Shown: in pieces, positions 17,779 through 24,804 of the stretch | Numbering within the stretch: the stretch's first letter is position 1 | Layout of the letters: each line of letters begins with the position of its first letter | From: Erysipelotrichaceae bacterium | GTDB taxonomy: Bacteria > Bacillota_I > Bacilli_A > Erysipelotrichales > Erysipelotrichaceae | Assembly: GCA_030525525.1 (NCBI GenBank) | Contig: JAUNEN010000004.1 | Location: forward strand, 26,980-90,979 | DNA: 64,000 nucleotides | Direction of reading: 5' to 3' | The notes under the pieces: generated by a model | Told to the model about the DNA's origin: nothing | What the model saw: the letters and a program-made list of their open reading frames with translations, nothing else | Databases searched by the model: none | Program-made: the position numbers and the translations under genes

Positions 17779-18321
17779 TTATGATACAAACCCTACAAAG
17801 ATCCTGATCGGTACATCACCCAGCGAGCCTTCCAGCTCAGCTTCCATTCTCTTTGCAATTTCTCTGAGTGCTGCCTCTTTCGCAATTTCATGATTGTAAT
17901 CAATAATGTTTCCATCATTGTCATATTCACAGGATGTTCTGATTTCTATCACAAGTGAATCAATTGTTACGAAATCCGGCTTTGTAAAAACCTTGTCTGA
18001 ATAATAAGTCAGCACTTGCTTATCCTCAGGTTTATTAATTGGAAACTTCGAAATAGTATCCGCAAATGTTCTGACTGCAATCTCTGTAACTCGCTCATCA
18101 TTCTCTTCTGCATTTTCAATGATTTCCCGGTCATCCGGGCTCAATCTTTCAGCATGAATTTCATTCATAATGCAGAAATATTTCAGAGGTGCTGTCACTT
18201 TTTCAGATTCAGCAGGAATGAATTTCATTTCATTTTCTGCCAATTCATGATCATATTGTTCTAATCCAAGCTGTTCGATCAGATATTTGATTACTTCTTT
18301 TTCATACACAGAATTATTCAT
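17779..18321 (-). CDS. Unknown acidic protein, candidate immunity/chaperone for the C39-like effector
   Basis: A 180-residue cytosolic protein without TM or signal. The ATG at 18321 (MNNSVYEKEVIK) or the GTG one codon before is preferred, because an AGGAGG site sits 7-10 nt upstream; the TTG at 18330 is too close to it. It is acidic and helical in the first ~110 residues, then alpha/beta (FVTIDSLVIEIR, DVPIRIFVGFVS). It lies 14 bp downstream of the candidate T7SS effector and nowhere near another partner. T7SS toxins usually have an immunity gene in this position, so that role is inferred from position only. Confidence 0.6.
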   Translation of the reverse strand: MNNSVYEKEVIKYLIEQLGLEQYDHELAENEMKFIPAESEKVTAPLKYFCIMNEIHAERLSPDDREIIENAEENDERVTEIAVRTFADTISKFPINKPEDKQVLTYYSDKVFTKPDFVTIDSLVIEIRTSCEYDNDGNIIDYNHEIAKEAALREIAKRMEAELEGSLGDVPIRIFVGFVS

Positions 18322-18335
18322 CACGGACAAACCTC

Positions 18336-19268
18336 CTAGTTATATGACACCTGGGTGAAATCAATAAAGCCATCATATACTGATAAATCCGGAGACAGGT
18401 AATATGTGTCACCCCATGAAGATACAATCAATCGACCATCATCAGTAACTCCTGTTACTGTCATTCCATGTCCGGCATTCGGATTATTGCGGACCATTCT
18501 TCCTTCAGCATCGTAAAGAATTACCGGTCTTATACCTACTACTATTTCACCGTTTCTACGAAGTTCATTAAAATTCTCTGCTGTCACCTGGACGGGAGTC
18601 GCAGTAACATCGATATTATGATCTCGACAGTACGCTTCAAACATCTCTCCATGCTCTGCCAGTGATGCTCCGCTTTCATTTGGATTATCATATGCACAAT
18701 AGTAATCAGTAACGAGAGCATCGTAGTTCAAATCACCGTTCACATACATCGGAAATCCAAATATTCTTTCGAATTCATCTTCTCTTCCTTTAAATCTCAG
18801 AAAGAGAGTATTAATCATAGCGACGTAACCGCAGCCTTCACTGTTCATCGTTTCCAGGAATTTTCTTATTTCTTTGTTTGACATATTAGGATAATAACGT
18901 CTGACAATTTCTACAACTGCTTCCCAGTTTTTTCGAGGGCTACCTTGATCACCTCCATATTGACCTTCATCATCGAATGCCGGGTTGGAGAGTTCTCCCT
19001 CAAACTGAAGAATATGATTCTCTGCATACATGTATTTTGTGGCAATGTCGTTTAAAGCTGTGCCGTTATTGCAAAGTTTTCTTGATTCCGCAAGCAGCTC
19101 ATAATTCTTCAGAAGCAAATGTGCCTTAATCAAAAGCATCGATACTCCGAACAGACGTGATCTTGCACTTGATAATTCAAATCGAAGATTATTGATCCGA
19201 CGGCTCATATTGCGGAATTCTGAGCCGTAATTCATCAGAACATCTGTTCTTACATCAAATTCGTTCAT
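18336..19268 (-). CDS. Candidate T7SS effector: helical N-terminus + C39-like papain-fold domain
   Basis: A 310-residue protein. Residues 1-95 are helical and WXG/LXG-like in character (FRNMSRRINNLRFELSSARSRLFG) with no signal peptide. A Gly/Asp linker (97-113) leads to a papain-like domain resembling peptidase C39-like proteins. The likely nucleophile is Cys146 (NSEGCGYVAMINTLF). The likely general base is His267 (NAGHGMTVTGVTDDG), followed by LIVSSWGDTYYLSP, where the third residue usually lies. The gene overlaps the WXG100 gene upstream by 4 nt (ATGA), placing it in the substrate operon. Fold and operon suggest a secreted cysteine peptidase or toxin; a deamidase or amidase is also possible. 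The gene at 17779 may protect against it. Confidence 0.72.
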   Translation of the reverse strand: MNEFDVRTDVLMNYGSEFRNMSRRINNLRFELSSARSRLFGVSMLLIKAHLLLKNYELLAESRKLCNNGTALNDIATKYMYAENHILQFEGELSNPAFDDEGQYGGDQGSPRKNWEAVVEIVRRYYPNMSNKEIRKFLETMNSEGCGYVAMINTLFLRFKGREDEFERIFGFPMYVNGDLNYDALVTDYYCAYDNPNESGASLAEHGEMFEAYCRDHNIDVTATPVQVTAENFNELRRNGEIVVGIRPVILYDAEGRMVRNNPNAGHGMTVTGVTDDGRLIVSSWGDTYYLSPDLSVYDGFIDFTQVSYN

Positions 19269-19585
19269 GAGCCATATCTCCTTTCTGAAGCAATTGTGAG
19301 TGCGTTCATCTCAGCGTTGTAGAGATTCTGCGCAATTTTTGTGATTGATGCGGCTGTTTTCTGAAGGCTGATTGCCGTCTTGGAAATATCATTTCTTGTA
19401 TCTGTAGTTTTTGCCAGGTACGTTGATGCATTTTCACCGGTCCAGTTCTGGTTAATCGCCTGAATAGCATCAGTCATATCTCTGTTTGAGAGTCTTGCCA
19501 GTTCAGCAGCGATTTTTTCAATTTCCTGTGCCTGCCGGATTGAATTTGTATATTTAAACTCAATTATTGTTTGAACTATTGACAT
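19265..19585 (-). CDS. WXG100-like protein (WTG)
   Basis: A 106-residue helical hairpin protein. The turn motif NQNWTGENA replaces the canonical WxG with WTG near residue 48. Two long amphipathic helices flank it. The C-terminus (LYNAEMNALTIASERRYGS) lacks the YxxxE pattern found in the other four. A strong AAGGAGG site precedes the ATG. The stop overlaps the effector start by 4 nt, so it may pair with the effector's N-terminal helices for export. Confidence 0.85.
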   Translation of the reverse strand: MSIVQTIIEFKYTNSIRQAQEIEKIAAELARLSNRDMTDAIQAINQNWTGENASTYLAKTTDTRNDISKTAISLQKTAASITKIAQNLYNAEMNALTIASERRYGS

Positions 19586-19596
19586 ACCGGACCTCC

Positions 19597-19908
19597 TTAG
19601 ATGATGACTTCAGAAGACAAGCCTTCTGAAATACTTGTGTTTGCTGATTCTGCCTGTTCGTACACACCTGCCATCTGAAGAAGATCTTTCGGATATTCGT
19701 TCAGACGCTTGAACAGTTCTTCAATTCTGTCCTTTTTGCTCTGATATTCATTTCTCTCTTTGTCACCGGCTTCACCGATCCAGTAATTGGAAGTTCTGTT
19801 GACGATTGCTTCCAGACTGTCAAACTGTGCACGCATTTCAGCTGTCCGGCCTTGAAGAGAAGATGCCTTGGCGGTGAGTACTTCTGTTTTCACTTTGATC
19901 TTTGACAT
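19597..19908 (-). CDS. WXG100 protein (WIG)
   Basis: A 103-residue protein with WIG in SNYWIGEAG at the helix turn, and a YxxxE pattern (VYEQAES), the known C-terminal T7SS export motif. Its tail GLSSEVII nearly equals the tail of the WXG100 at 21919-22233. It is the middle gene of the 20220-19265 WXG100 trio. Confidence 0.9.
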   Translation of the reverse strand: MSKIKVKTEVLTAKASSLQGRTAEMRAQFDSLEAIVNRTSNYWIGEAGDKERNEYQSKKDRIEELFKRLNEYPKDLLQMAGVYEQAESANTSISEGLSSEVII

Positions 19909-19920
19909 GCTTCTTCCTCC

Positions 19921-20220
19921 TTATCTCAGATGCTGGATCAGATTGCTGACATCCTGCTCTGCTTTGTTGTATTCCTTCTTAGCGTATTCCAGTTCTTCAC
20001 GGTAATTTCTGAGCCAGAGGATTGTATTCTTTACATATTCATAATCCTTTGCAAACTGAAGAACCAGAACTGCGTGAGCCGTACCTTCCCACATCGTGTG
20101 CAGCTGTTCGACATCTTCATATACGGCATTACTGACGGAATTCAACCTCTCAATTAAGTCGTTGATTTCATTTGTGTCTCTCTCCAGGACACTTGTATTG
20201 ATTGCAATTCTTTGTCCCAT
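19921..20220 (-). CDS. WXG100 protein (WEG)
   Basis: A 99-residue protein with WEG in LHTMWEGTAH at the turn and a C-terminal YxxxE (EYNKAEQ). It is the first gene after the direct-repeat promoter at 20248-20322. Three WXG100 genes and the C39-like effector follow one another from here, so this looks like the lead of a substrate operon. Confidence 0.9.
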   Translation of the reverse strand: MGQRIAINTSVLERDTNEINDLIERLNSVSNAVYEDVEQLHTMWEGTAHAVLVLQFAKDYEYVKNTILWLRNYREELEYAKKEYNKAEQDVSNLIQHLR

Positions 20221-20247
20221 AATCTCTGTTTCCTTTTCTACAATCTC

Positions 20248-20322
20248 AGTATAGCCATCTATTTTTCTGATTCTTCCAAAGGCTGATAGAATGCATATTT
20301 ATCGGGATGAACGGCATATTAC
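20248..20322 (-). promoter_or_regulatory. LytTR-type direct-repeat promoter (site C)
   Basis: Read on the minus strand: TATGCCGTTCAT then ATATGCATTCTATC, with repeat cores at 20311-20316 and 20290-20295, exactly 21 bp apart. A -10 box TATACT lies at 20253-20248, 37 bp beyond the proximal core. The same layout occurs at 22619-22697 and 46233-46312. A 21-bp direct-repeat period is characteristic of LytTR-family binding sites. The probable regulator is encoded at 24764-25528. Confidence 0.7.
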
Positions 20323-20337
20323 CGTCATTGCATGCAT

Positions 20338-21417
20338 TTAATCAAAGAGTATTCCCTTCATACAGACCATCGGCTTGTCTGCATCATAATCCCAGCTGTG
20401 TCTGGCATCTCCCCGGCAGAAGCGCTTGTGAGCACATTCTTTACAGGTTTGATTTGTTTCACTGATATCTCTTCTGAATATTTCAAAACGGTTATTCCAG
20501 ACATCTGAAAAACGTGATTCGTAAATGTTCCCCTGAATTGTTTCAGGTCTGCGTTCAATATCCAGACATGCGCCGATATCCCCGTTTGCCATAATACTGG
20601 CAGTATAGACACCTGCATTGCATAACCAGTACCAGTCACGTATCTCCGCTTCATAATCCAGTCCGAGGTAATGGCTGCAGCCGAATTCAAGAGGATATCC
20701 TTCATTTCGCTTCTGCCTGATGAAATCAAACAGATATACATATTCATCTTTACTCAGCATCAGATCCGGCCTTAACAAAGCACGGCCGATCGGTTCAAGA
20801 TGAATCACTCTCCATGAATCAATATCAATTCCCTTCATGATTTCAAAAAGGTCATCAAGTTCTTTGATATTTTCATGATTCACAACAGTTGTGATCTGAA
20901 CAGATTGAAAAGCATGTTCATCAATCAGATTCTGTATTCCCTGCATTGCCCGACGATATCCACCCGGTAAACCGCGATAGCGATCATGCGTTTCTTCCAG
21001 GCCGTCTATGGAAACAGATATTGTTTTCATTCCGCACAAAGCAAGTTTATGAGCGATTTCAGGAGTGATCAGAGTCGCATTGCTGGTCATTCCCCATGCA
21101 TATCCAAGCTCATTTGCGTATGACATGATTTCAAAAAAATCATGCCTGAGCAGCGGTTCACCGCCGGTGATGCAAAGCATCATTTTCCGGATATCAAAAT
21201 CTTCTTTGACTTCATCGAGAATCCGTTTGTAATCATCTGCACTCATCTCATTTTCTGCTGTGTAATCACAGCTGCTGCCGCAATGAAAGCAATGTTCGTT
21301 GCAGCGCAGTGTCAATTCCAGAAATAGATGACGAAGCTCTGGTGATTGATACGGTTTAAATGTATATTGAGACAGATCCTGAAGATGTTTTTTCTTGATC
21401 TCTTTAATCTGATTCAT
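20338..21417 (-). CDS. Radical SAM/SPASM peptide-modifying enzyme
   Basis: A 359-residue protein with the radical SAM cluster motif CNEHCFHC (Cys39, Cys43, Cys46) and the SAM-binding GGEPLL near 108. A C-terminal SPASM region has Cys residues in IGACLDIERR, CKECAHKRFC and MVCMKG, enough for auxiliary Fe-S clusters. There is no N-terminal RRE domain (only about 32 residues before the barrel). SPASM enzymes typically modify peptides (RiPPs) or sulfatases. The start overlaps the lipoprotein gene stop by 4 nt (ATGA), so the small lipoprotein is the likely substrate. A promoter for the next operon lies immediately downstream. Confidence 0.9.
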   Translation of the reverse strand: MNQIKEIKKKHLQDLSQYTFKPYQSPELRHLFLELTLRCNEHCFHCGSSCDYTAENEMSADDYKRILDEVKEDFDIRKMMLCITGGEPLLRHDFFEIMSYANELGYAWGMTSNATLITPEIAHKLALCGMKTISVSIDGLEETHDRYRGLPGGYRRAMQGIQNLIDEHAFQSVQITTVVNHENIKELDDLFEIMKGIDIDSWRVIHLEPIGRALLRPDLMLSKDEYVYLFDFIRQKRNEGYPLEFGCSHYLGLDYEAEIRDWYWLCNAGVYTASIMANGDIGACLDIERRPETIQGNIYESRFSDVWNNRFEIFRRDISETNQTCKECAHKRFCRGDARHSWDYDADKPMVCMKGILFD

Positions 21418-21731
21418 GGCTGTGCATTCTCTCCGTTTTCACCATTAGAATTATTTGGCGCAACAGGAGGCGGACCATATACAGCCGTATTGGTGTTCGA
21501 TGCCGGTTCGTAATCACCTGATTCTGTCTCTGTTTGATTCTGTTCGTTATCCTCACCACTGGTTTCTGCAGGAGCAGGTCCATATACTCCAGCATTTTGA
21601 TTATCTGCCGGCTCATATGACGGATCCGGAGTTTCTGTATTCTGCTGATCATTGACAGCTGCACATCCTGTCAGCATAATCCCGGCAAGAATTCCGGCTG
21701 CCGTATTCTTTTTGATCGTCAGTTTTTTCAT
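21414..21731 (-). CDS. Small lipoprotein with two 35-residue repeats, probable substrate of the radical SAM enzyme
   Basis: A 105-residue protein. The start MKKLTIKKNT is chosen because AAGGAG lies 8 nt upstream; the longer frame from 21773 has no such site. It has a lipoprotein signal with lipobox LTGC (Cys23). Past it are two units exactly 35 residues apart: SYEPADNQNAGVYGPAP (38-54) and DYEPASNTNTAVYGPPP (73-89). The Tyr residues fall at 39/50 and 74/85. The linkers are Glu, Asn and Thr rich, and the C-terminus is NGENGENAQP. Stop and start overlap with the radical SAM gene. The repeated VYGP elements look like core motifs for modification, which would make a membrane-tethered RiPP-like product (inference). 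I do not recognise a named precursor family. Confidence 0.75.
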   Translation of the reverse strand: MKKLTIKKNTAAGILAGIMLTGCAAVNDQQNTETPDPSYEPADNQNAGVYGPAPAETSGEDNEQNQTETESGDYEPASNTNTAVYGPPPVAPNNSNGENGENAQP

Positions 21732-21767
21732 TATGCATTCTCCTTTCTGCAATTCGAAACACCATAA

Positions 21768-21809
21768 CCTCAAAAAAGATACAGATCTCTTTCTGTATAT
21801 TTTTTGAGG
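21768..21809 (-). terminator. Terminator/attenuator ahead of the lipoprotein-rSAM genes
   Basis: On the minus strand ATACAGA, a 6-nt loop, TCTGTAT, then C and six T. An A-tract before the stem lets it extend to a ~19-bp helix (CCTCAAAAAA...TTTTTTGAGG), so it would also work in the other orientation. It lies 37 bp upstream of the lipoprotein start. Confidence 0.65.
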
Positions 21810-21875
21810 TTGTTTCTTCCTGATTTTTTTATTAACTGCTTGATTGATTCCCCCTGATCAATTCTGCCCGATCAG

Positions 21876-21904
21876 GCGGGCAATGTTTTTTGGGCATTGC
21901 CCGC
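21876..21904 (-). terminator. Strong GC hairpin after the WXG100 pair
   Basis: GCGGGCAATG, a 9-nt loop, CATTGCCCGC: a perfect 10-bp stem starting 15 bp after the WXG100 stop at 21919. No U-tract follows directly, so it may act as an mRNA 3'-end stabiliser or attenuator rather than a full terminator. A second small stem (CTGATC...GATCAG) lies next to it at 21854-21876. Confidence 0.5.
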
Positions 21905-21918
21905 TCACATCCTGTTCA

Positions 21919-22233
21919 TCAGATGATAACTTCGTTGGATAATCCGGCAGCGATCTCTGCATTTTCCTGCTCTGCTCTTGCATAGCCGGCTGCCATTTCC
22001 TGAAGGTCTCTGCTATGTTCCTGGACCATTCTGAACATTCTCTGCATGTCAGGTTCGAGACCCTTGAACTTTGTGATGAATGCGTTGGACGCTTCACCCT
22101 GCCATGTGGATGTCATTGAGCCGACAACCTCGAGCATCTGGTTTGTCAATGTGTTGAGCTGTGTGCCTTCGTCGCTGAATTCCTGTGCTGTCCGGTTTAA
22201 TACTTCCGGTGAAACTTTAATCATGCCTTCCAT
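21919..22233 (-). CDS. WXG100 protein (WQG)
   Basis: A 104-residue protein with the canonical turn STWQGEAS, a C-terminal YxxxE (GYARAEQ) and tail GLSNEVII. The ATG at 22233 has AGGAG 7 nt upstream. It is the second gene of the operon from promoter site A, followed by strong hairpins, which suggests high-level expression of this pair. Confidence 0.93.
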   Translation of the reverse strand: MEGMIKVSPEVLNRTAQEFSDEGTQLNTLTNQMLEVVGSMTSTWQGEASNAFITKFKGLEPDMQRMFRMVQEHSRDLQEMAAGYARAEQENAEIAAGLSNEVII

Positions 22234-22283
22234 GTTTTTTCTCCTTTTTCAATTTTTTCTTTCAATTCCGGTGATAGCTGACA

Positions 22284-22586
22284 TTATTTGTAAGATCTTG
22301 TCTTGGCGATTTCGATGTTCTGGCTTTCTGCCTGTGAATACTTCTGAGCGATCTGATTGAGCGCGTTGACATAAGCGCTGATTGCATTGTAGAAATTATT
22401 CATCTGAATAATGTCAGTATGGAATGCATTGTCGAATGTAGCTTTTGCTTCGCCTTCCCACATACCGTTGAGTGATGCCTGAGTTGCTGTGAGCTGCTCT
22501 GTCTTTGCCTTAAACTGTGCATTCATTTCCTGAAGCTGTTCTGCCTTTGCAACTATTTCGCTGATTGTCGTTGTGAATTCTGCCAT
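22284..22586 (-). CDS. WXG100 protein (WEG)
   Basis: A 100-residue protein with the turn NGMWEGEAK and a C-terminal YxxxE (KYSQAES). It is the first gene after direct-repeat promoter site A and sits 50 bp before the next WXG100 gene. The pair resembles the EsxA/EsxB arrangement of classical T7SS loci and may form a heterodimer (inference). Confidence 0.93.
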   Translation of the reverse strand: MAEFTTTISEIVAKAEQLQEMNAQFKAKTEQLTATQASLNGMWEGEAKATFDNAFHTDIIQMNNFYNAISAYVNALNQIAQKYSQAESQNIEIAKTRSYK

Positions 22587-22618
22587 ATTTTTTTCCTCCT
22601 GTTTTTGTTTACACTTAC

Positions 22619-22697
22619 ATAATAATCATCAATCCAAGCGATTTTTATTTTTGCGACAGAATGCATTTTTACTGTGATGAAATGCACATTTTTAATT
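22619..22697 (-). promoter_or_regulatory. LytTR-type direct-repeat promoter (site A)
   Basis: On the minus strand: TGTGCATTTCAT then AATGCATTCTGTC, with repeat cores at 22681-22686 and 22660-22665, 21 bp apart. A -10 TATTAT lies at 22624-22619, 36 bp beyond the proximal core. Layout and sequence match sites B and C. It lies directly after the stop of the 22692 gene and drives the WXG100 pair. Confidence 0.72.
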
Positions 22698-22994
22698 ATT
22701 TTTCTGTATTTCGGGGTGAATCAGGTAATCAAGTTCTGCCAGCTGATCGAACCGGTTTGTACCGAATTCTGTCTTTGGCCAGAAGATTCTTTCGTGATTG
22801 ACAGCGTCTTCGATCTTTCTGTCAGCTTCCTGATAAATCTGATATGCCTCATTCATGAATTGATTGAGTGATTTGAGTACTTCCAGCCTTTCCTCCCAGA
22901 ACGAAGAGTGATCCAAAACAGTCAGTTCATACATCTGTTCCAGAAGCTTTTCCGTTTCATAAGCAATTTTCAATACTCTTTCTTCTGTTTTCAT
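22692..22994 (-). CDS. Small helical protein of the essC operon
   Basis: A 100-residue, all-helical, charged protein (LKIAYETEKLLEQMYELTVL, AYQIYQEADRKIEDAV) with no TM or signal. It is the last gene of the essC-side operon, adjoining the stop/start of the FHA protein upstream (22994). The family is not recognised. Size and position suggest a chaperone or adaptor for WXG100 substrates (inference). Confidence 0.7.
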   Translation of the reverse strand: MKTEERVLKIAYETEKLLEQMYELTVLDHSSFWEERLEVLKSLNQFMNEAYQIYQEADRKIEDAVNHERIFWPKTEFGTNRFDQLAELDYLIHPEIQKNN

Positions 22995-23545
22995 CAGTGT
23001 ATTCCTCTAAATCTGATTTTCAGTCTTGTATCACCGATTCTCAATTCATCATTCTGATTGACAATTGTTGTACCGCGAACACGCATATCATTCAGATATG
23101 TAGGGTTCTTCGTACTGAGATTCTCAAGCAGCAGCTGATGTTTCTGATAACTGAGGCGGCAATGTGTTGCCAAAATCTTTGGATCCCCTTCGATAATGAT
23201 CTTTTTTTCATGAGAATCACCGGTCTTCACACGGCCAATATAAACTTCTGTATTGAACGATTTCCGATACTCCATGGCTGTCATCGTATTGGTAAGAACA
23301 ATTGTACAGACGGGTGTTGCATTTCCGTTGACCATTACAGTCCCGTCATTAAGCTGTCCAGTATCAAAGTGGTCGCCTTTCCTTCTTCCGTAAAGCAAAG
23401 TTTTCAGATCAACGCCATTCGTTACAAAGATATGCTGACCTTGCCGTTCTTCCACTGTCTGACTGTTTTTCCGTCTGATCAGGAAGTACGCAAGTGCAGC
23501 AATCAAACTGATTGCAATCAGCCCTAACAGGATGTACTCACTCAT
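22994..23545 (-). CDS. Single-TM FHA domain protein
   Basis: A 183-residue protein starting at MSEYILLG (AGGAG 7 nt upstream; the longer frame from 23569 is not supported). An N-terminal TM (residues 3-22) with positive RRK after it places the C-terminus inside. A cytosolic FHA domain covers about 85-183 (VYIGRVKTGDSHEKKI, LATHCRLSYQ, NLSTKNPTYLNDMRVRG). It should read phosphothreonine at the membrane near the secretion complex. Confidence 0.88.
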   Translation of the reverse strand: MSEYILLGLIAISLIAALAYFLIRRKNSQTVEERQGQHIFVTNGVDLKTLLYGRRKGDHFDTGQLNDGTVMVNGNATPVCTIVLTNTMTAMEYRKSFNTEVYIGRVKTGDSHEKKIIIEGDPKILATHCRLSYQKHQLLLENLSTKNPTYLNDMRVRGTTIVNQNDELRIGDTRLKIRFRGIH

Positions 23546-23717
23546 CTTCTTTCTCCTGACAGACTGCAATATACTTTTCGATTTTGCTGCATTCTTCAGC
23601 GGTGATCAGATGAATCAGCTTTCCTGCTTCGTCCTTCCAGCCTGAAGTGATCATTTCATCAATCTCTCTGTATTTCTGAAGGCATTCTGCCATTAATTCT
23701 TCTTTGTCTTTTTTCAT
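23538..23717 (-). CDS. Very small helical protein
   Basis: A 59-residue protein from MKKDKEEL (GAGG 8 nt upstream), charged and helical, overlapping the FHA gene start by 8 nt. No recognised family. It is part of a run of three tiny genes (23538-24132) between the FHA protein and the EsaB-like gene. Confidence 0.65.
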   Translation of the reverse strand: MKKDKEELMAECLQKYREIDEMITSGWKDEAGKLIHLITAEECSKIEKYIAVCQEKEDE

Positions 23718-23732
23718 AGGCATATCCTCAAA

Positions 23733-23924
23733 TCAATAGAGTCTAAAGCTGTTATCTGCTTGTTCGGTTCCATATTCCGAAATGACTCGGCTCAGTAAAT
23801 CTTTTGCTTCAGCAGCTCTTTCCCGGATATCATCGAACATCTCTTCATCCAGTAAATCCGTCATCTGAGTCAGAAGAGTATTTAATTCTTCTGCCTGATC
23901 GGCAAGATATTTATTCTCCATCAT
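23733..23924 (-). CDS. Very small helical protein
   Basis: A 63-residue, acidic helical protein (EELNTLLTQMTDLLDEEMFDDIRERAAEAKDLL) with AGGAG upstream. The first codons overlap the previous gene's stop. Family unrecognised. WXG100-like in size and helicity but lacking WxG. Confidence 0.65.
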   Translation of the reverse strand: MMENKYLADQAEELNTLLTQMTDLLDEEMFDDIRERAAEAKDLLSRVISEYGTEQADNSFRLY

Positions 23925-24132
23925 ACATTCTCCTGATCCGCTCAGCCTTTTCTAAAAGCAGTGCTTCGCTCTGTTCTGAAATACGGCATGCTGTACGGAT
24001 ATCCTGATTGATTGTCTGAATGATCATAACCGCACTTAACAGTTCTTTCTGATCTGAATCGATATGATCAATAACAGTTTCAGTCTGAGTGATCAGAGCC
24101 AGAAGTTTGTCACGTCTGTCTTTATCTATCAT
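23911..24132 (-). CDS. Very small helical protein
   Basis: A 73-residue protein from MIDKDRRDKL (GAGGAA upstream; the longer start at 24165 overlaps the EsaB-like gene without a ribosome site). Two helices with a heptad pattern. Not recognised. Together with the neighbours it may form a helical bundle complex (inference). Confidence 0.65.
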   Translation of the reverse strand: MIDKDRRDKLLALITQTETVIDHIDSDQKELLSAVMIIQTINQDIRTACRISEQSEALLLEKAERIRRMYDGE

Positions 24133-24157
24133 ATTTGTTTCCTCACATTCTGCTGTT

Positions 24158-24406
24158 TCAGGCAAGAATCACCGATTGACCGGTTTTAAGATTGTTTTCA
24201 TATGCAGACAAAGAAAGATCAAGCATTCTATGTGAATTGACATCGTAGAAAAGAAATCTGTTCCGATCTCCTTCAACCTGACACTGTTCTTCTCTGCAGA
24301 TCAGATCGATCAGTTCATTTCTGATCTTTACAAGCTGAACAGTTTCATTGACCCTGACGTCGTATTTTTTATCAAGAACAGGAACTTCAACATTGATAAT
24401 GATCAT
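24158..24406 (-). CDS. EsaB/YukD-like ubiquitin-fold protein
   Basis: An 82-residue protein from MIIINVEVPVLDKKYDVRV (GGAGG 10 nt upstream; ATGA overlap with the upstream gene). The beta-beta-alpha pattern with VPVLDKKYDVRV and a late LKTGQSVILA strand fits the YukD/EsaB family, small cytosolic ubiquitin-like proteins that are standard T7SSb components. It confirms the secretion identity of the locus. Confidence 0.75.
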   Translation of the reverse strand: MIIINVEVPVLDKKYDVRVNETVQLVKIRNELIDLICREEQCQVEGDRNRFLFYDVNSHRMLDLSLSAYENNLKTGQSVILA

Positions 24407-24804
24407 AAAATGCTCTGCCTCCATTCTCTGTAAGCTTCAAGCGGCATACCGGTAATCCGGATTGCATCTTTTCTCTGCCAGTAGCGCTCTGTGACGGCAG
24501 CTGCTTCATTTCCGAAATAAACAAAGTATTCTCTGCCGTCTTCACCGGAAATTACCTGAGTTGATTCAGGATTTCCGATGATTGTCAGATACTTTTTCAA
24601 TTCAGGGATAATTTCGAAACTTTCTTCATGCACGCTGAGCAGATTTTTCTGTGTCAGATGATGAAGACTGAGGAGAACTTCGCTTTCCGTGAATGTCTTT
24701 TCATTCATCAAAATGCCTTCATTTTTATCAAACCCCAGGGAGAACAGAAGTACACGCAGTTCGTCAAAGGATAGAATCCAGCTTTTGAGATTTGCTTCGA
24801 TCAT
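24403..24804 (-). CDS. Unknown cytosolic protein, possible T7SS chaperone
   Basis: A 133-residue protein from MIEANLKSWILSFDELRVLLFSLG (GGGAGG upstream; overlaps the LytTR gene end by 41 nt). The N-terminus looks winged-helix-like (FTESEVLLSLHHLTQKNLL), followed by a beta-rich half. Its order (secretion ATPase, regulator, this gene, EsaB) and the WILSFDEL start recall EspG/EsaE-type substrate chaperones, but no signature proves it. Confidence 0.6.
   Translation of the reverse strand: MIEANLKSWILSFDELRVLLFSLGFDKNEGILMNEKTFTESEVLLSLHHLTQKNLLSVHEESFEIIPELKKYLTIIGNPESTQVISGEDGREYFVYFGNEAAAVTERYWQRKDAIRITGMPLEAYREWRQSIL

Noticed and set aside
21414..21731. Mycofactocin-like precursor because of the Val-Tyr pair
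   Set aside because: In mycofactocin the Val-Tyr is the C-terminus of a ~30-residue peptide with an adjacent MftB chaperone. Here VYGP is internal and repeated and there is no MftB-like gene.
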